Source: Hymenobacter guriensis
Lineage (GTDB): Bacteria > Bacteroidota > Bacteroidia > Cytophagales > Hymenobacteraceae
Direction of reading: 5' to 3'
Assembly (NCBI RefSeq): GCF_015773195.1
Contig: NZ_JADWYK010000001.1
Span: 434,001 to 498,000, forward strand
Length of the DNA stretch: 64,000 nucleotides
Positions 1 to 6,758 of the stretch are shown one piece after another; position 1 is the stretch's first letter, and the number at the start of each line of letters is the position of its first letter. The notes under the pieces were generated by a model. That model was not told where the DNA came from. It did no database searches and saw only the letters and a program-made list of their open reading frames with translations. The position numbers and the translations under genes are program-made.

Positions 1-582
1 ATCCGCCTGCTGCAGAAAACCGCCGCCACCGCCGTGGTGCTGCACGAGCTGCTGCGTTCTTTCGGCTTCTCGTATCTGGTGACCAAGGACATTGTGCAGA
101 GCTTCGGGGCCGAGCCGGGCCGCCGGTTCGACTCACCGACGCACCAGCTGGTGAAGGACCGTGACCAGTTGGTCATTACCCCGCGCAAGCTCCAGAAATT
201 TGGTACGCATCAGTTGCAAGCCGGGCAGGAGGCGCTTAAAATCGATGGACTGCACCTGCGCACTGAGCTGCACGAGGTTACCGAAGGATACGAAGTGCCC
301 AAAGGCAAGGCTGTAGCGGCCCTGGATGCCGACGTGCTCCGGTTTCCGCTCACGGTGCGCGCCTGGCAGGAAGGCGACTGGTTTATGCCCATTGGGATGA
401 AAGGCAAGAAGAAGCTTTCGGACTTCCTTATCGACCAGAAAGTGCCACTCAACCTCAAAGACAATGTGCAGGTGCTGTGCTCCGCCGACGGCAAAATTGC
501 CTGGGTTATCGGTTTCCGCCCCGATGAGCGGTTTAAGGTAACGGAGGAAACCAAGCGGGTGCTGGTGGTGAAGCGGATGTAG
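1..582 (+). CDS. tilS: tRNA(Ile)-lysidine synthase, C-terminal part (5' end outside window)
   Basis: The open frame enters from the left edge, so only about 193 C-terminal residues are seen. TilS converts cytidine 34 of tRNA-Ile(CAU) to lysidine with ATP and lysine, so that the tRNA reads AUA; it is a cytosolic essential enzyme. The visible part is the substrate-binding C-terminal domain: the string RAWQEGDWFMPIGMKGKKK followed by LSDFLIDQKVP and WVIGFRPDERF matches the usual W-x-x-GD-x-F-x-P-x-GM-x-G-x-KK signature. The N-terminal PP-loop ATPase is outside the window. A GTG at 34 could be misread as a start, but the frame continues upstream. No terminator with a T-run is seen after it; mdh follows 128 bp later. 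Confidence 0.9.
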   Translation: MRLLQKTAATAVVLHELLRSFGFSYLVTKDIVQSFGAEPGRRFDSPTHQLVKDRDQLVITPRKLQKFGTHQLQAGQEALKIDGLHLRTELHEVTEGYEVPKGKAVAALDADVLRFPLTVRAWQEGDWFMPIGMKGKKKLSDFLIDQKVPLNLKDNVQVLCSADGKIAWVIGFRPDERFKVTEETKRVLVVKRM

Positions 583-710
583 CCTCGCTGTCCTTGCTTA
601 GGCTTTGCCTCGCCAGGAGAAGGAAAAGTCTGGCGGCGCATGTCTCACCTCTCGCGTCTATGGCTTAGCTTTACGCCCAACCCACACGTTCACCCCAATT
701 CCATCCACTG

Positions 711-1652
711 ATGAAAGTTACCGTAGTTGGAGCCGGCAACGTAGGCGCAACCTGCGCCGATGTACTGGCCACCCGCGAAATTGCCAACGAAATCATCCTC
801 GTTGACATCAAGGAAGGCATTGCCGAAGGCAAAGCGCTTGACATCTGGCAGAAAGCCCCCATCATTGGCTACGACTCCCGCACCGTAGGCGTCACCAACG
901 ACTACGCCCGCACCGCCGGTTCCGACGTGGTAGTTATTACCTCGGGCCTGCCCCGCAAGCCCGGCATGAGCCGCGACGACCTGATTTCGGTGAATGCCGG
1001 CATCGTGAAGTCAGTGACTGAGCAGGTGGTGAAGTACTCGCCCAACGCCATCATCATCGTGGTGTCGAACCCGCTGGACGTGATGACCTACCAGGCCCAC
1101 CTCACCTCGGGCCTGCCCCGCGAGAAGGTGTTTGGCATGGCCGGCATCTTGGATACGGCCCGCTACCGCGCCTTCCTGGCTGAGGCCCTGAACGTGAGCC
1201 CCAAAGACATTCAGGCCGTACTCATGGGTGGCCACGGTGACACCATGGTGCCCCTGCCCCGCTACACCACCGTGGGCGGCATCCCCGTAACCGAGCTGAT
1301 CGGCAAAGCTGAGCTGGACGCCATTGTGCAGCGCACGGCCGTAGGTGGCGGTGAGCTGGTGAAGCTGATGGGCACCTCGGCTTGGTACGCTCCCGGCGCC
1401 GCCGCCGCTCAGATGGTAGAAGCCATTGTGCGCGACCAGCGCCGCGTATTCCCCGTGTGCATCGAGCTGAAAGGCGAGTATGGCATCGACGGTGTGTACC
1501 TGGGCGCTCCGGTTATTCTGGGTAAAAACGGCATCGAGAAAGTTATTGAGCTGCAGCTCAACGACGAGGAAAAAGCCTTGCTGGAAACCTCGCGCGGCCA
1601 CGTGAAAGAGGTAATGGAAGCCCTGGACAATATGGGCAAAGCCTCCGCATAG
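711..1652 (+). CDS. mdh: malate dehydrogenase (NAD-dependent)
   Basis: 313 residues, full length for an LDH-like malate dehydrogenase. It interconverts malate and oxaloacetate in the TCA cycle in the cytosol. The Rossmann glycine motif GAGNVG lies at residues 7-12. The active-site arginines are in PRKPGMSR (R82, R88), the Asp/Arg pair is D148 and R151, and the proton-relay histidine is H175 in GGHGD. The arginine at position 82, where lactate dehydrogenases carry Gln, supports malate specificity. The gene is monocistronic: it is followed at once by a strong hairpin terminator. A weak -7-like box (TAGCTTTA, near 666) lies about 40 bp upstream. Confidence 0.95.
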   Translation: MKVTVVGAGNVGATCADVLATREIANEIILVDIKEGIAEGKALDIWQKAPIIGYDSRTVGVTNDYARTAGSDVVVITSGLPRKPGMSRDDLISVNAGIVKSVTEQVVKYSPNAIIIVVSNPLDVMTYQAHLTSGLPREKVFGMAGILDTARYRAFLAEALNVSPKDIQAVLMGGHGDTMVPLPRYTTVGGIPVTELIGKAELDAIVQRTAVGGGELVKLMGTSAWYAPGAAAAQMVEAIVRDQRRVFPVCIELKGEYGIDGVYLGAPVILGKNGIEKVIELQLNDEEKALLETSRGHVKEVMEALDNMGKASA

Positions 1653-1672
1653 CCGACAACTAGCTAATTTTT

Positions 1673-1708
1673 ACAAAAAAGCTTCCTCAGCAGAGGAAGC
1701 TTTTTTTG
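1673..1708 (+). terminator. Rho-independent terminator of mdh
   Basis: An 8-bp GC-rich stem, GCTTCCTC (1681-1688) with GAGGAAGC (1693-1700), has a 4-nt loop. It is extended by an A-run before and a run of seven T after. It sits 28 bp past the mdh stop codon. Confidence 0.9.
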
Positions 1709-1758
1709 TGACGTTTCGGCAAGGAAGCAGGGCAGAACCGCCCCAGGCTTCGGTACCC

Positions 1759-1853
1759 TTTGCTTCCGTTATTTACAAAGTCTTTTTAAACGGAAGCAAA
1801 TGCGCTATATCCTTTGCTTCCGTTTTTTGCGCAACTTCTGGGAGCGGAAGCAA
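1759..1853 (+). promoter_or_regulatory. four alternating 12-mer repeats; possible attenuator ahead of the alkD-like gene
   Basis: The spacer carries TTTGCTTCCGTT (1759-1770), its exact inverse AACGGAAGCAAA (1789-1800), the forward form again (1813-1824, running into six T), and a shortened inverse CGGAAGCAA (1845-1853). Copies 1+2, 2+3 or 3+4 can pair, but not all at once. The 2+3 pairing gives a 12-bp stem followed by T's, which looks like an intrinsic terminator. That geometry resembles a terminator/antiterminator switch in the 5' leader of the next gene. It may instead be a simple repeat. No leader peptide is evident. Confidence 0.4.
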
Positions 1854-1917
1854 CTTGCCAGGAGGCGTAGCGGAAACGTCTCGTTGCTGTGTTAGATTCT
1901 CGCATTTTCTCCTCACT

Positions 1918-2643
1918 ATGGCTACTACTCTCACTGCCTCCGACCTCCTGACCCGGATTCACGCCTTGGCTGACCCAGCGCGGGCCGCTGCTGTTGCGCG
2001 GTTTTTCAAGACCGGGCCGGGGCAGTACGGCGAGGGCGACCAGTTCCTGGGCCTGCCTATGCCCCAGCAGCGGCAGCTGGCGCGGGAGTTTCGCAGCCTG
2101 GCCCTGCCAGAAGTAGAGCAGCTGTTGCAGAACCCCTGGCACGACTGCCGCTCCGTAGGCCTGATCATCTGGACGCTGCAGTTCGCCAAAGCTGGCCCGG
2201 TCGGGCGGCAGGCCATCTACGAGCGGTACCTGCAAAACCGGCAGTTCATCAACAACTGGGATTTGGTCGATATTACCTGCCCAACTATTGTAGGCGGCTA
2301 CCTGCTCACCCAGGACCGGGCGCCGCTATACGAGCTGGCGGCGGAAACCCACCTCTGGAGCCAGCGCATGAGCATTGTCTCGACGCTGGCTTTTATCCGC
2401 CAGAGCCAGTTTGCCGACACGTTTGCCCTGGCCGAGCAGCTCCTCTCCCACCCTCACGACCTGATTCACAAAGCCACGGGCTGGATGCTGCGGGAAGTGG
2501 GCAAGCGCAACGAGGACGCCCTGGAAGAATTTCTGGCCGACCACGCCCCGCAAATGCCCCGCACTATGCTGCGTTACGCTATTGAGAAGCTGCCGCCGAC
2601 TCAGCGCCATTACCACTTGCAGGCAAAAAAGAAAGCCCGCTAA
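1918..2643 (+). CDS. AlkD-like DNA alkylation repair protein (HEAT-repeat DNA glycosylase)
   Basis: 241 residues from ATG 1918. The frame is open back to 1708, but that extension overlaps the terminator and repeats and is not protein-like. The sequence is all-helical with HEAT-type repeats. Conserved AlkD-family stretches are NNWDLVD (with the aspartate used for base excision in the family), the helix KATGWMLREVGKR and MPRTMLRYAIEKL near the C-terminus. Family members remove N3- and N7-alkylated purines from DNA without base flipping. It stands alone between mdh and the convergent rhomboid genes. Its stop codon lies inside a hairpin shared with the facing gene. Confidence 0.88.
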   Translation: MATTLTASDLLTRIHALADPARAAAVARFFKTGPGQYGEGDQFLGLPMPQQRQLAREFRSLALPEVEQLLQNPWHDCRSVGLIIWTLQFAKAGPVGRQAIYERYLQNRQFINNWDLVDITCPTIVGGYLLTQDRAPLYELAAETHLWSQRMSIVSTLAFIRQSQFADTFALAEQLLSHPHDLIHKATGWMLREVGKRNEDALEEFLADHAPQMPRTMLRYAIEKLPPTQRHYHLQAKKKAR

Positions 2644-2658
2644 CTCACGTTAGCGGGC
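2635..2658. terminator. bidirectional hairpin overlapping the alkD-like stop codon
   Basis: GCCCGCTAAC (2635-2644) pairs with GTTAGCGGGC (2649-2658) across a 4-nt loop. The stop TAA (2641-2643) is inside the left arm. On the minus strand the stem is followed by a T-rich run (A-run at 2626-2634 on plus), so it can also terminate the leftward rhomboid transcript. Confidence 0.7.
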
Positions 2659-2701
2659 CTTGTCGGAAAAGCCGGACGCTTGTCCGTTCAATACGCGGTG
2701 C

Positions 2702-3595
2702 TTACTGCTGGCTGGCTTTGAACAGCTTCTGCTTTTCTTCCTTTGACAGGCTCTCGTAGCCGGAGCGGGAAATCTTGTCCAGAATCAGGTCGATTTCCTC
2801 CTGGGCGGGTTTGCGGGGGCCAGTGGCTTTGGCAGCCGGCTCGGCAGGGCGGCTGCGGTGCGTGACGCGCAGGTTGGGGCGGCCCGTCACCAGGCGGCCC
2901 ACCCAGTCGCCGACGGCCTGCACGGGGCGCCCCAGGTCGCGGCCTCGCTGGAGCTGCTTGATGAAGAAGTATCCGAGAATGGCCCCGCCGATATGGGCAA
3001 TGCCCCCACCTGGGTTGCCCTGATTGATGGCAATAACCGAAATCAGGATAGTGAAGGCCGCTATGTACTTGATGCGAACCGGCCCCACCAGAATCAAACT
3101 GAACGTGTACTCCGGCAGCAGCGTGGCGGCACCCATTACAATAGCCGTCACGGCCGCCGAGGCGCCCAGCAGCGGCGTACCGGCTACTGCGTAAGGCCGA
3201 AGCGTGGGCAGCAGGTTGAACGCCAGCACAAACACCAGTCCGCCTACCAGTCCACCAAGGATGTACAAACTCACCAGCCGCCGGTCGCCGAGGTACTCGC
3301 GCACCAGCGCCCCAAACCAGTACAGGTTGAGCAGGTTGAACAGGATGTGAAAGAACCCCTCGTGGGTGAAGGCATAGGAAAGCACCGTCCACGGGTGGCG
3401 CACCAGCGAGGGCAGATCAGAGGGCAGCACGAATTGCCGCAGCACATTCCCGAAGTAGCCCTGAAAGCCGGAAAGCCACAGAATAGCCTTCACCAGCACC
3501 AGGAAAACGAAAACCAGCACGTTAATCAGCAGCAGCTGATTAAGCGCGTTGTCGCGGCGGCTGAAAGCAGTGCGGATGTCTTGAACAATACTCAT
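2702..3595 (-). CDS. rhomboid-family intramembrane serine protease (1)
   Basis: 297 residues. Rhomboids cut transmembrane substrates within the lipid bilayer. The catalytic serine is S146 in GAS and the catalytic histidine is H201 in GGGIAHIGG; the H-x-x-x-N region of TM2 is FFHILFNLLNLYWFG. About six membrane helices span residues 20-215. A basic, proline-rich cytoplasmic tail of about 80 residues (220-297) ends in a Lys/Glu-rich segment, longer than in minimal rhomboids. It lies 37 bp downstream of a second rhomboid on the same strand, so the two are probably co-transcribed. Substrates cannot be predicted. Confidence 0.88.
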   Translation of the reverse strand: MSIVQDIRTAFSRRDNALNQLLLINVLVFVFLVLVKAILWLSGFQGYFGNVLRQFVLPSDLPSLVRHPWTVLSYAFTHEGFFHILFNLLNLYWFGALVREYLGDRRLVSLYILGGLVGGLVFVLAFNLLPTLRPYAVAGTPLLGASAAVTAIVMGAATLLPEYTFSLILVGPVRIKYIAAFTILISVIAINQGNPGGGIAHIGGAILGYFFIKQLQRGRDLGRPVQAVGDWVGRLVTGRPNLRVTHRSRPAEPAAKATGPRKPAQEEIDLILDKISRSGYESLSKEEKQKLFKASQQ

Positions 3596-3632
3596 GGGTG
3601 GGCAGGCAGTAGAAACAGGCGTCGGGCCGCGG

Positions 3633-4418
3633 CTAGATACCGCGTCGTTCCCAGACTTTTAACACGATGAACCCAATCAGCATTCCGCCCAGGTGCGCGA
3701 AATGGGCTACGTTGTCGCCGGGTGTGGGATGTACCCCTTTCCAGAGGGAGTACGCGGAGAACAGGAAAACGTACAGCCAGATGCTGATAGGAACCGGTAT
3801 CGGGAAAATAAACATCTTCTGGTTCGGAAACAGATACGCCAAGGCGAATAATATTCCGAACACAGCTCCGGAAGCTCCCAGCATCCCGCTGTTAGGACTG
3901 TCCATCACCTCCATGTAAATACTATCGATGGTCTGGGTGGCACTATCGATCAGTCGCTGGTCGTCGGGCGTTTTCTGCATCTGCCGGGCTACGGGCGCGT
4001 ACGAGTCGCCGGCCTGGGGCAGGTGTTCCCGGAAAAAATCGGCAAACCCCACGCCCGAAGGCTGCTCGTGGAAAGCCAGTCGGCTTTCGTTCATTTCGCG
4101 CAGCTCGTAGTAGCGCACGCCCTCATAGATGAAGCCCGCCCCGAGGCCGCAGATCAGCCAGAAGGTGATAAACTTTTTCCCGCCCCACTCATCTTCCAGC
4201 GAAGCCCCGAAAAACAGCAGGGTAATCATGTTGGAAAACAGGTGGCCCAACCCATCGTGCAGGAACATGTACGTCACGAACTGCCACGGATACAGCAGCG
4301 CCGACCCGATGGGGTGCAGGGAGCCGTAGACGGTGAGTAGCGGAAACATGCCCTGCAGGAAAAACAGGGCCACATTGACGAGGATAAGATTCCGGACGGC
4401 CGGCGTGAGTCGAAACAT
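3633..4418 (-). CDS. rhomboid-family intramembrane serine protease (2)
   Basis: 261 residues. Catalytic serine S183 is in GASGAVFG and histidine H242 in AHLGG; the TM2 signature is GLGHLFSNMITLLFFG. It differs from its neighbour by a hydrophilic insertion of about 75 residues (105-180) between the EGVRYYE segment and the serine helix, and by a short C-terminus. The insertion falls on a loop before the active-site helix and could influence substrate access (inference). Together with the downstream paralogue it forms a tandem pair, and mutL lies just upstream on the same strand (66 bp gap). Confidence 0.88.
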   Translation of the reverse strand: MFRLTPAVRNLILVNVALFFLQGMFPLLTVYGSLHPIGSALLYPWQFVTYMFLHDGLGHLFSNMITLLFFGASLEDEWGGKKFITFWLICGLGAGFIYEGVRYYELREMNESRLAFHEQPSGVGFADFFREHLPQAGDSYAPVARQMQKTPDDQRLIDSATQTIDSIYMEVMDSPNSGMLGASGAVFGILFALAYLFPNQKMFIFPIPVPISIWLYVFLFSAYSLWKGVHPTPGDNVAHFAHLGGMLIGFIVLKVWERRGI

Positions 4419-4484
4419 AGACGGGGAAACGAAGAGAAAAGACGCGGGTTGTACGGAGCCTCAGGCAACCCGGCCGCCAAGGTA

Positions 4485-6470
4485 TCAGGCGCGACGGAAA
4501 AAATCCTGCAGCTGGCTTAGCTCCAGCATGACCAGCGTGCGGCGGCCGTCGGGCGCGTAGTTGGGCACCTGGCAGGCAAACAGCCGATCCACGAGGGCGT
4601 TCATTTCCACCTCGGAGAGGCGCACCTGGCCGGCGCTGCCCGCCACCCGCCGCGCCAGCGCCCGGGCCACCTGCTCCCGCCGGTCCAGCTTCACGGGGCC
4701 GGCGTGGGTCCGAAACTGCTCGATAAGACCTTCCAGCAACTCCTTTTCGTGGCGGGCGGGCACATCGGCCGGAATGCCTTCCACGGCAATGGTGTGCTTG
4801 CCAAACTCCGAAAACCGAAAGCCCAGCGCCTGCAGCGTTTCGGTGAGTTCCAGCAGCAGGGCAAAATCCTGGGGCGTGAACGTAACGGTGCGCGGAAACA
4901 GCAGCGTCTGCGAGGCGCCATTTTCGCGCTCCAGCTCGGCCGCGTACTGCTCGTACAGGATACGCTCCCGCGCCGCTACCTGGTCAATCAGCATCAACCC
5001 CGACTTCACCGGCACCAGCAGGTACTGCTGATGCACCTGCAGCACCTTGTGGCCCGGCCCGCCCGTGTCGCGCAAAGGCAGCTCCGGGGCGGGGGCGGCC
5101 TCCGGCGCTACCGAAGGCAGCTCCGGAGGCACAGCCTGGGCGGCCGTGAAAGCCACCGCCGAGGGCACCAGCACGCCCTTGGCCGTAGCCTCGTGCTCCA
5201 CGTCGGGCACACTCAGCTGGCCCAGGGTTTTATAGAATTCCTCCAGCTCGCGCTTGGCCTGCTCCGTGGGCCGGGGCGGAATCTGCCGCTCGTAGGCATC
5301 GGGGCGGGCCGTTTTGTCGCGGGGTCCGGATTTGCTGCCGGCCGCCCGTGCAGCGGCCGAGGCCAGCGCGTCGCGGGGGGCATCGTCGGGGTCGAAGGAG
5401 CTCCGCTCGTTGCTGGAAAGGCGCAGGGGCTGAATGGGCGCGAAGTTCACATCCCCCTCAAAATCCAGGGAAGGCGCCATGTTGTGCAGCCCCAGGCTTT
5501 GCTTCACGGCAGCCCGCACGATGGCGTACACGGTCTTCTCGTCCTCAAACTTGATTTCCGTTTTGGTGGGGTGCACGTTGATGTCGATGGTCTTGGGGTC
5601 GAGTTCCAGAAACAGCACGTAGAACGGGTGCGTGTCTTTGGGCAGCAGGCCCTCGTAGGCCGTGAGCACGGCGTGATTCAGGTAAGCCGAGCGGATAAAG
5701 CGGTTGTTGACGAAGAAGAACTGGTCGCCCCGGCTTTTCTTGGCAGCGGCCGGCTTGCCAATAAACCCGCGCACGGCAATAAACGGCGTCACTTCCTCCA
5801 CCTGGGCCAGCTGTTCCTTATAGGAGTTGCCGAGCACGGCCACAATGCGCTGGCTGAGCTTGCCAGCGGGCAGGCTGAACACTTCCAGGTCGTTTTGGTA
5901 CAGTGAAAAGCCGATCTGTGGGTTAGCCAGGGCCACGTGCTGAAACTCGTCCAGAATGTGGCGCATTTCCACCGCGTTGCTCTTCAGAAAGTTACGACGG
6001 GCCGGCACGTTAAAGAACAGGTTCTTCACGCTGATGCTGGTGCCATCGGGGCAGGCCACGGGCTGCTGGCTGCTGATCTGGGAGCCTTCCACCAGCAGCA
6101 GGGAGCCAGTGTCCTGGTCGCGTTGCTTGGTGCGCAGCTCCACCTGGGCCACGGCGGCAATGGAGGCCAGCGCCTCGCCCCGGAAGCCCAGCGTGCGGAT
6201 GCGGAACAGGTCGTCGGTAGTGCGGATTTTGCTGGTGGCGTGGCGCTCCAGGCTCATGCGGGCGTCGGTGGGGCTCATGCCGGCCCCGTTGTCGACTACC
6301 TGCACCAGCTGCTTGCCGGCGTCCTTCACAATAAGCTGCACCTGGGTGGCGTTGGCATCAACGGCGTTTTCGAGCAGTTCCTTCACCACCGAGGCCGGCC
6401 GCTGCACCACCTCGCCGGCGGCAATCTGGTTGGCCAGGTATTCGGGAAGAAGCTGAATAACGTCGGGCAT
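4485..6470 (-). CDS. mutL: DNA mismatch repair protein MutL
   Basis: 661 residues. MutL couples MutS mismatch recognition to strand removal. The N-terminal GHKL ATPase is intact: NQIAAGEVVQRPASVVKE with catalytic E31 and Mg-ligand N35, DNGAGM, and TLGFRGEAL. A Pro/Ala-rich linker (about 340-470) joins the dimerisation domain. That domain contains DQVAARERILYE (D496-E507), the position of the metal-binding DQHA(X)2E(X)4E endonuclease motif, but the histidine is replaced by Val498. The C-terminus has VPNYAPDGRRT. Whether the protein nicks DNA is therefore uncertain. No obvious -7 box is seen in the 288-bp divergent spacer on this strand. Confidence 0.96.
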   Translation of the reverse strand: MPDVIQLLPEYLANQIAAGEVVQRPASVVKELLENAVDANATQVQLIVKDAGKQLVQVVDNGAGMSPTDARMSLERHATSKIRTTDDLFRIRTLGFRGEALASIAAVAQVELRTKQRDQDTGSLLLVEGSQISSQQPVACPDGTSISVKNLFFNVPARRNFLKSNAVEMRHILDEFQHVALANPQIGFSLYQNDLEVFSLPAGKLSQRIVAVLGNSYKEQLAQVEEVTPFIAVRGFIGKPAAAKKSRGDQFFFVNNRFIRSAYLNHAVLTAYEGLLPKDTHPFYVLFLELDPKTIDINVHPTKTEIKFEDEKTVYAIVRAAVKQSLGLHNMAPSLDFEGDVNFAPIQPLRLSSNERSSFDPDDAPRDALASAAARAAGSKSGPRDKTARPDAYERQIPPRPTEQAKRELEEFYKTLGQLSVPDVEHEATAKGVLVPSAVAFTAAQAVPPELPSVAPEAAPAPELPLRDTGGPGHKVLQVHQQYLLVPVKSGLMLIDQVAARERILYEQYAAELERENGASQTLLFPRTVTFTPQDFALLLELTETLQALGFRFSEFGKHTIAVEGIPADVPARHEKELLEGLIEQFRTHAGPVKLDRREQVARALARRVAGSAGQVRLSEVEMNALVDRLFACQVPNYAPDGRRTLVMLELSQLQDFFRRA

Positions 6471-6564
6471 CGCAAAAGAAAACTAGGCTTGAAAATGAAC
6501 CGGTTACCGAAAAAAAATTCAACTGGCACGATATTCAACACGTCCAGCGCCGGGAAATAATCCG

Positions 6565-6758
6565 TAAGTTTGCGGTCAGCCTGTACCCGTAGGGTATCGG
6601 TCGGAGGCCCGATTCAGGGCAGTGAGAAGAGCGTTGGCCGGGAACTTCGGCCCTCGGGCCGAAGGGGTAGCCGCCGCCCCGGCGGGAACTTTTCAGTGCT
6701 GGCAAAAGTAGGGGTATTTCCGCTCGCATTCAATTGTAGGCCAACTTAACGGGAGTAG
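6565..6758 (+). ncRNA. candidate structured leader or small RNA upstream of the GH3 fusion gene
   Basis: A TAAGTTTG box (6565-6572) matches the Bacteroidota -7 consensus, but no TTG is found at the expected -33 distance. It is followed by consecutive hairpins: TACCC/GGGTA, ATCGG/CCGAT, a perfect CTTCGGCCC/GGGCCGAAG stem with a 2-nt loop, and CCGCC/GGCGG. The tetramer-rich GGGAACTT occurs twice. No open frame of note is present on the plus strand. It could be a 5' leader or an independent RNA. I do not recognise it as SRP RNA, tmRNA, RNase P or a known riboswitch. Confidence 0.3.

Noticed and set aside
1708..1917. 70-residue N-terminal extension of the AlkD-like protein
   Set aside because: It starts in the mdh terminator, crosses the 12-mer repeats and is not protein-like; ATG 1918 fits the family length.
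4704..5906. Long open frame antisense to mutL
   Set aside because: It is a shadow of GC-rich coding DNA: the mutL frame has all family motifs, and the antisense product has no recognisable domain.
6565..6758. SRP RNA, tmRNA or RNase P RNA
   Set aside because: The conserved cores (for example the GGAAGG tetraloop region of SRP RNA) are missing and the length does not fit tmRNA or RNase P.
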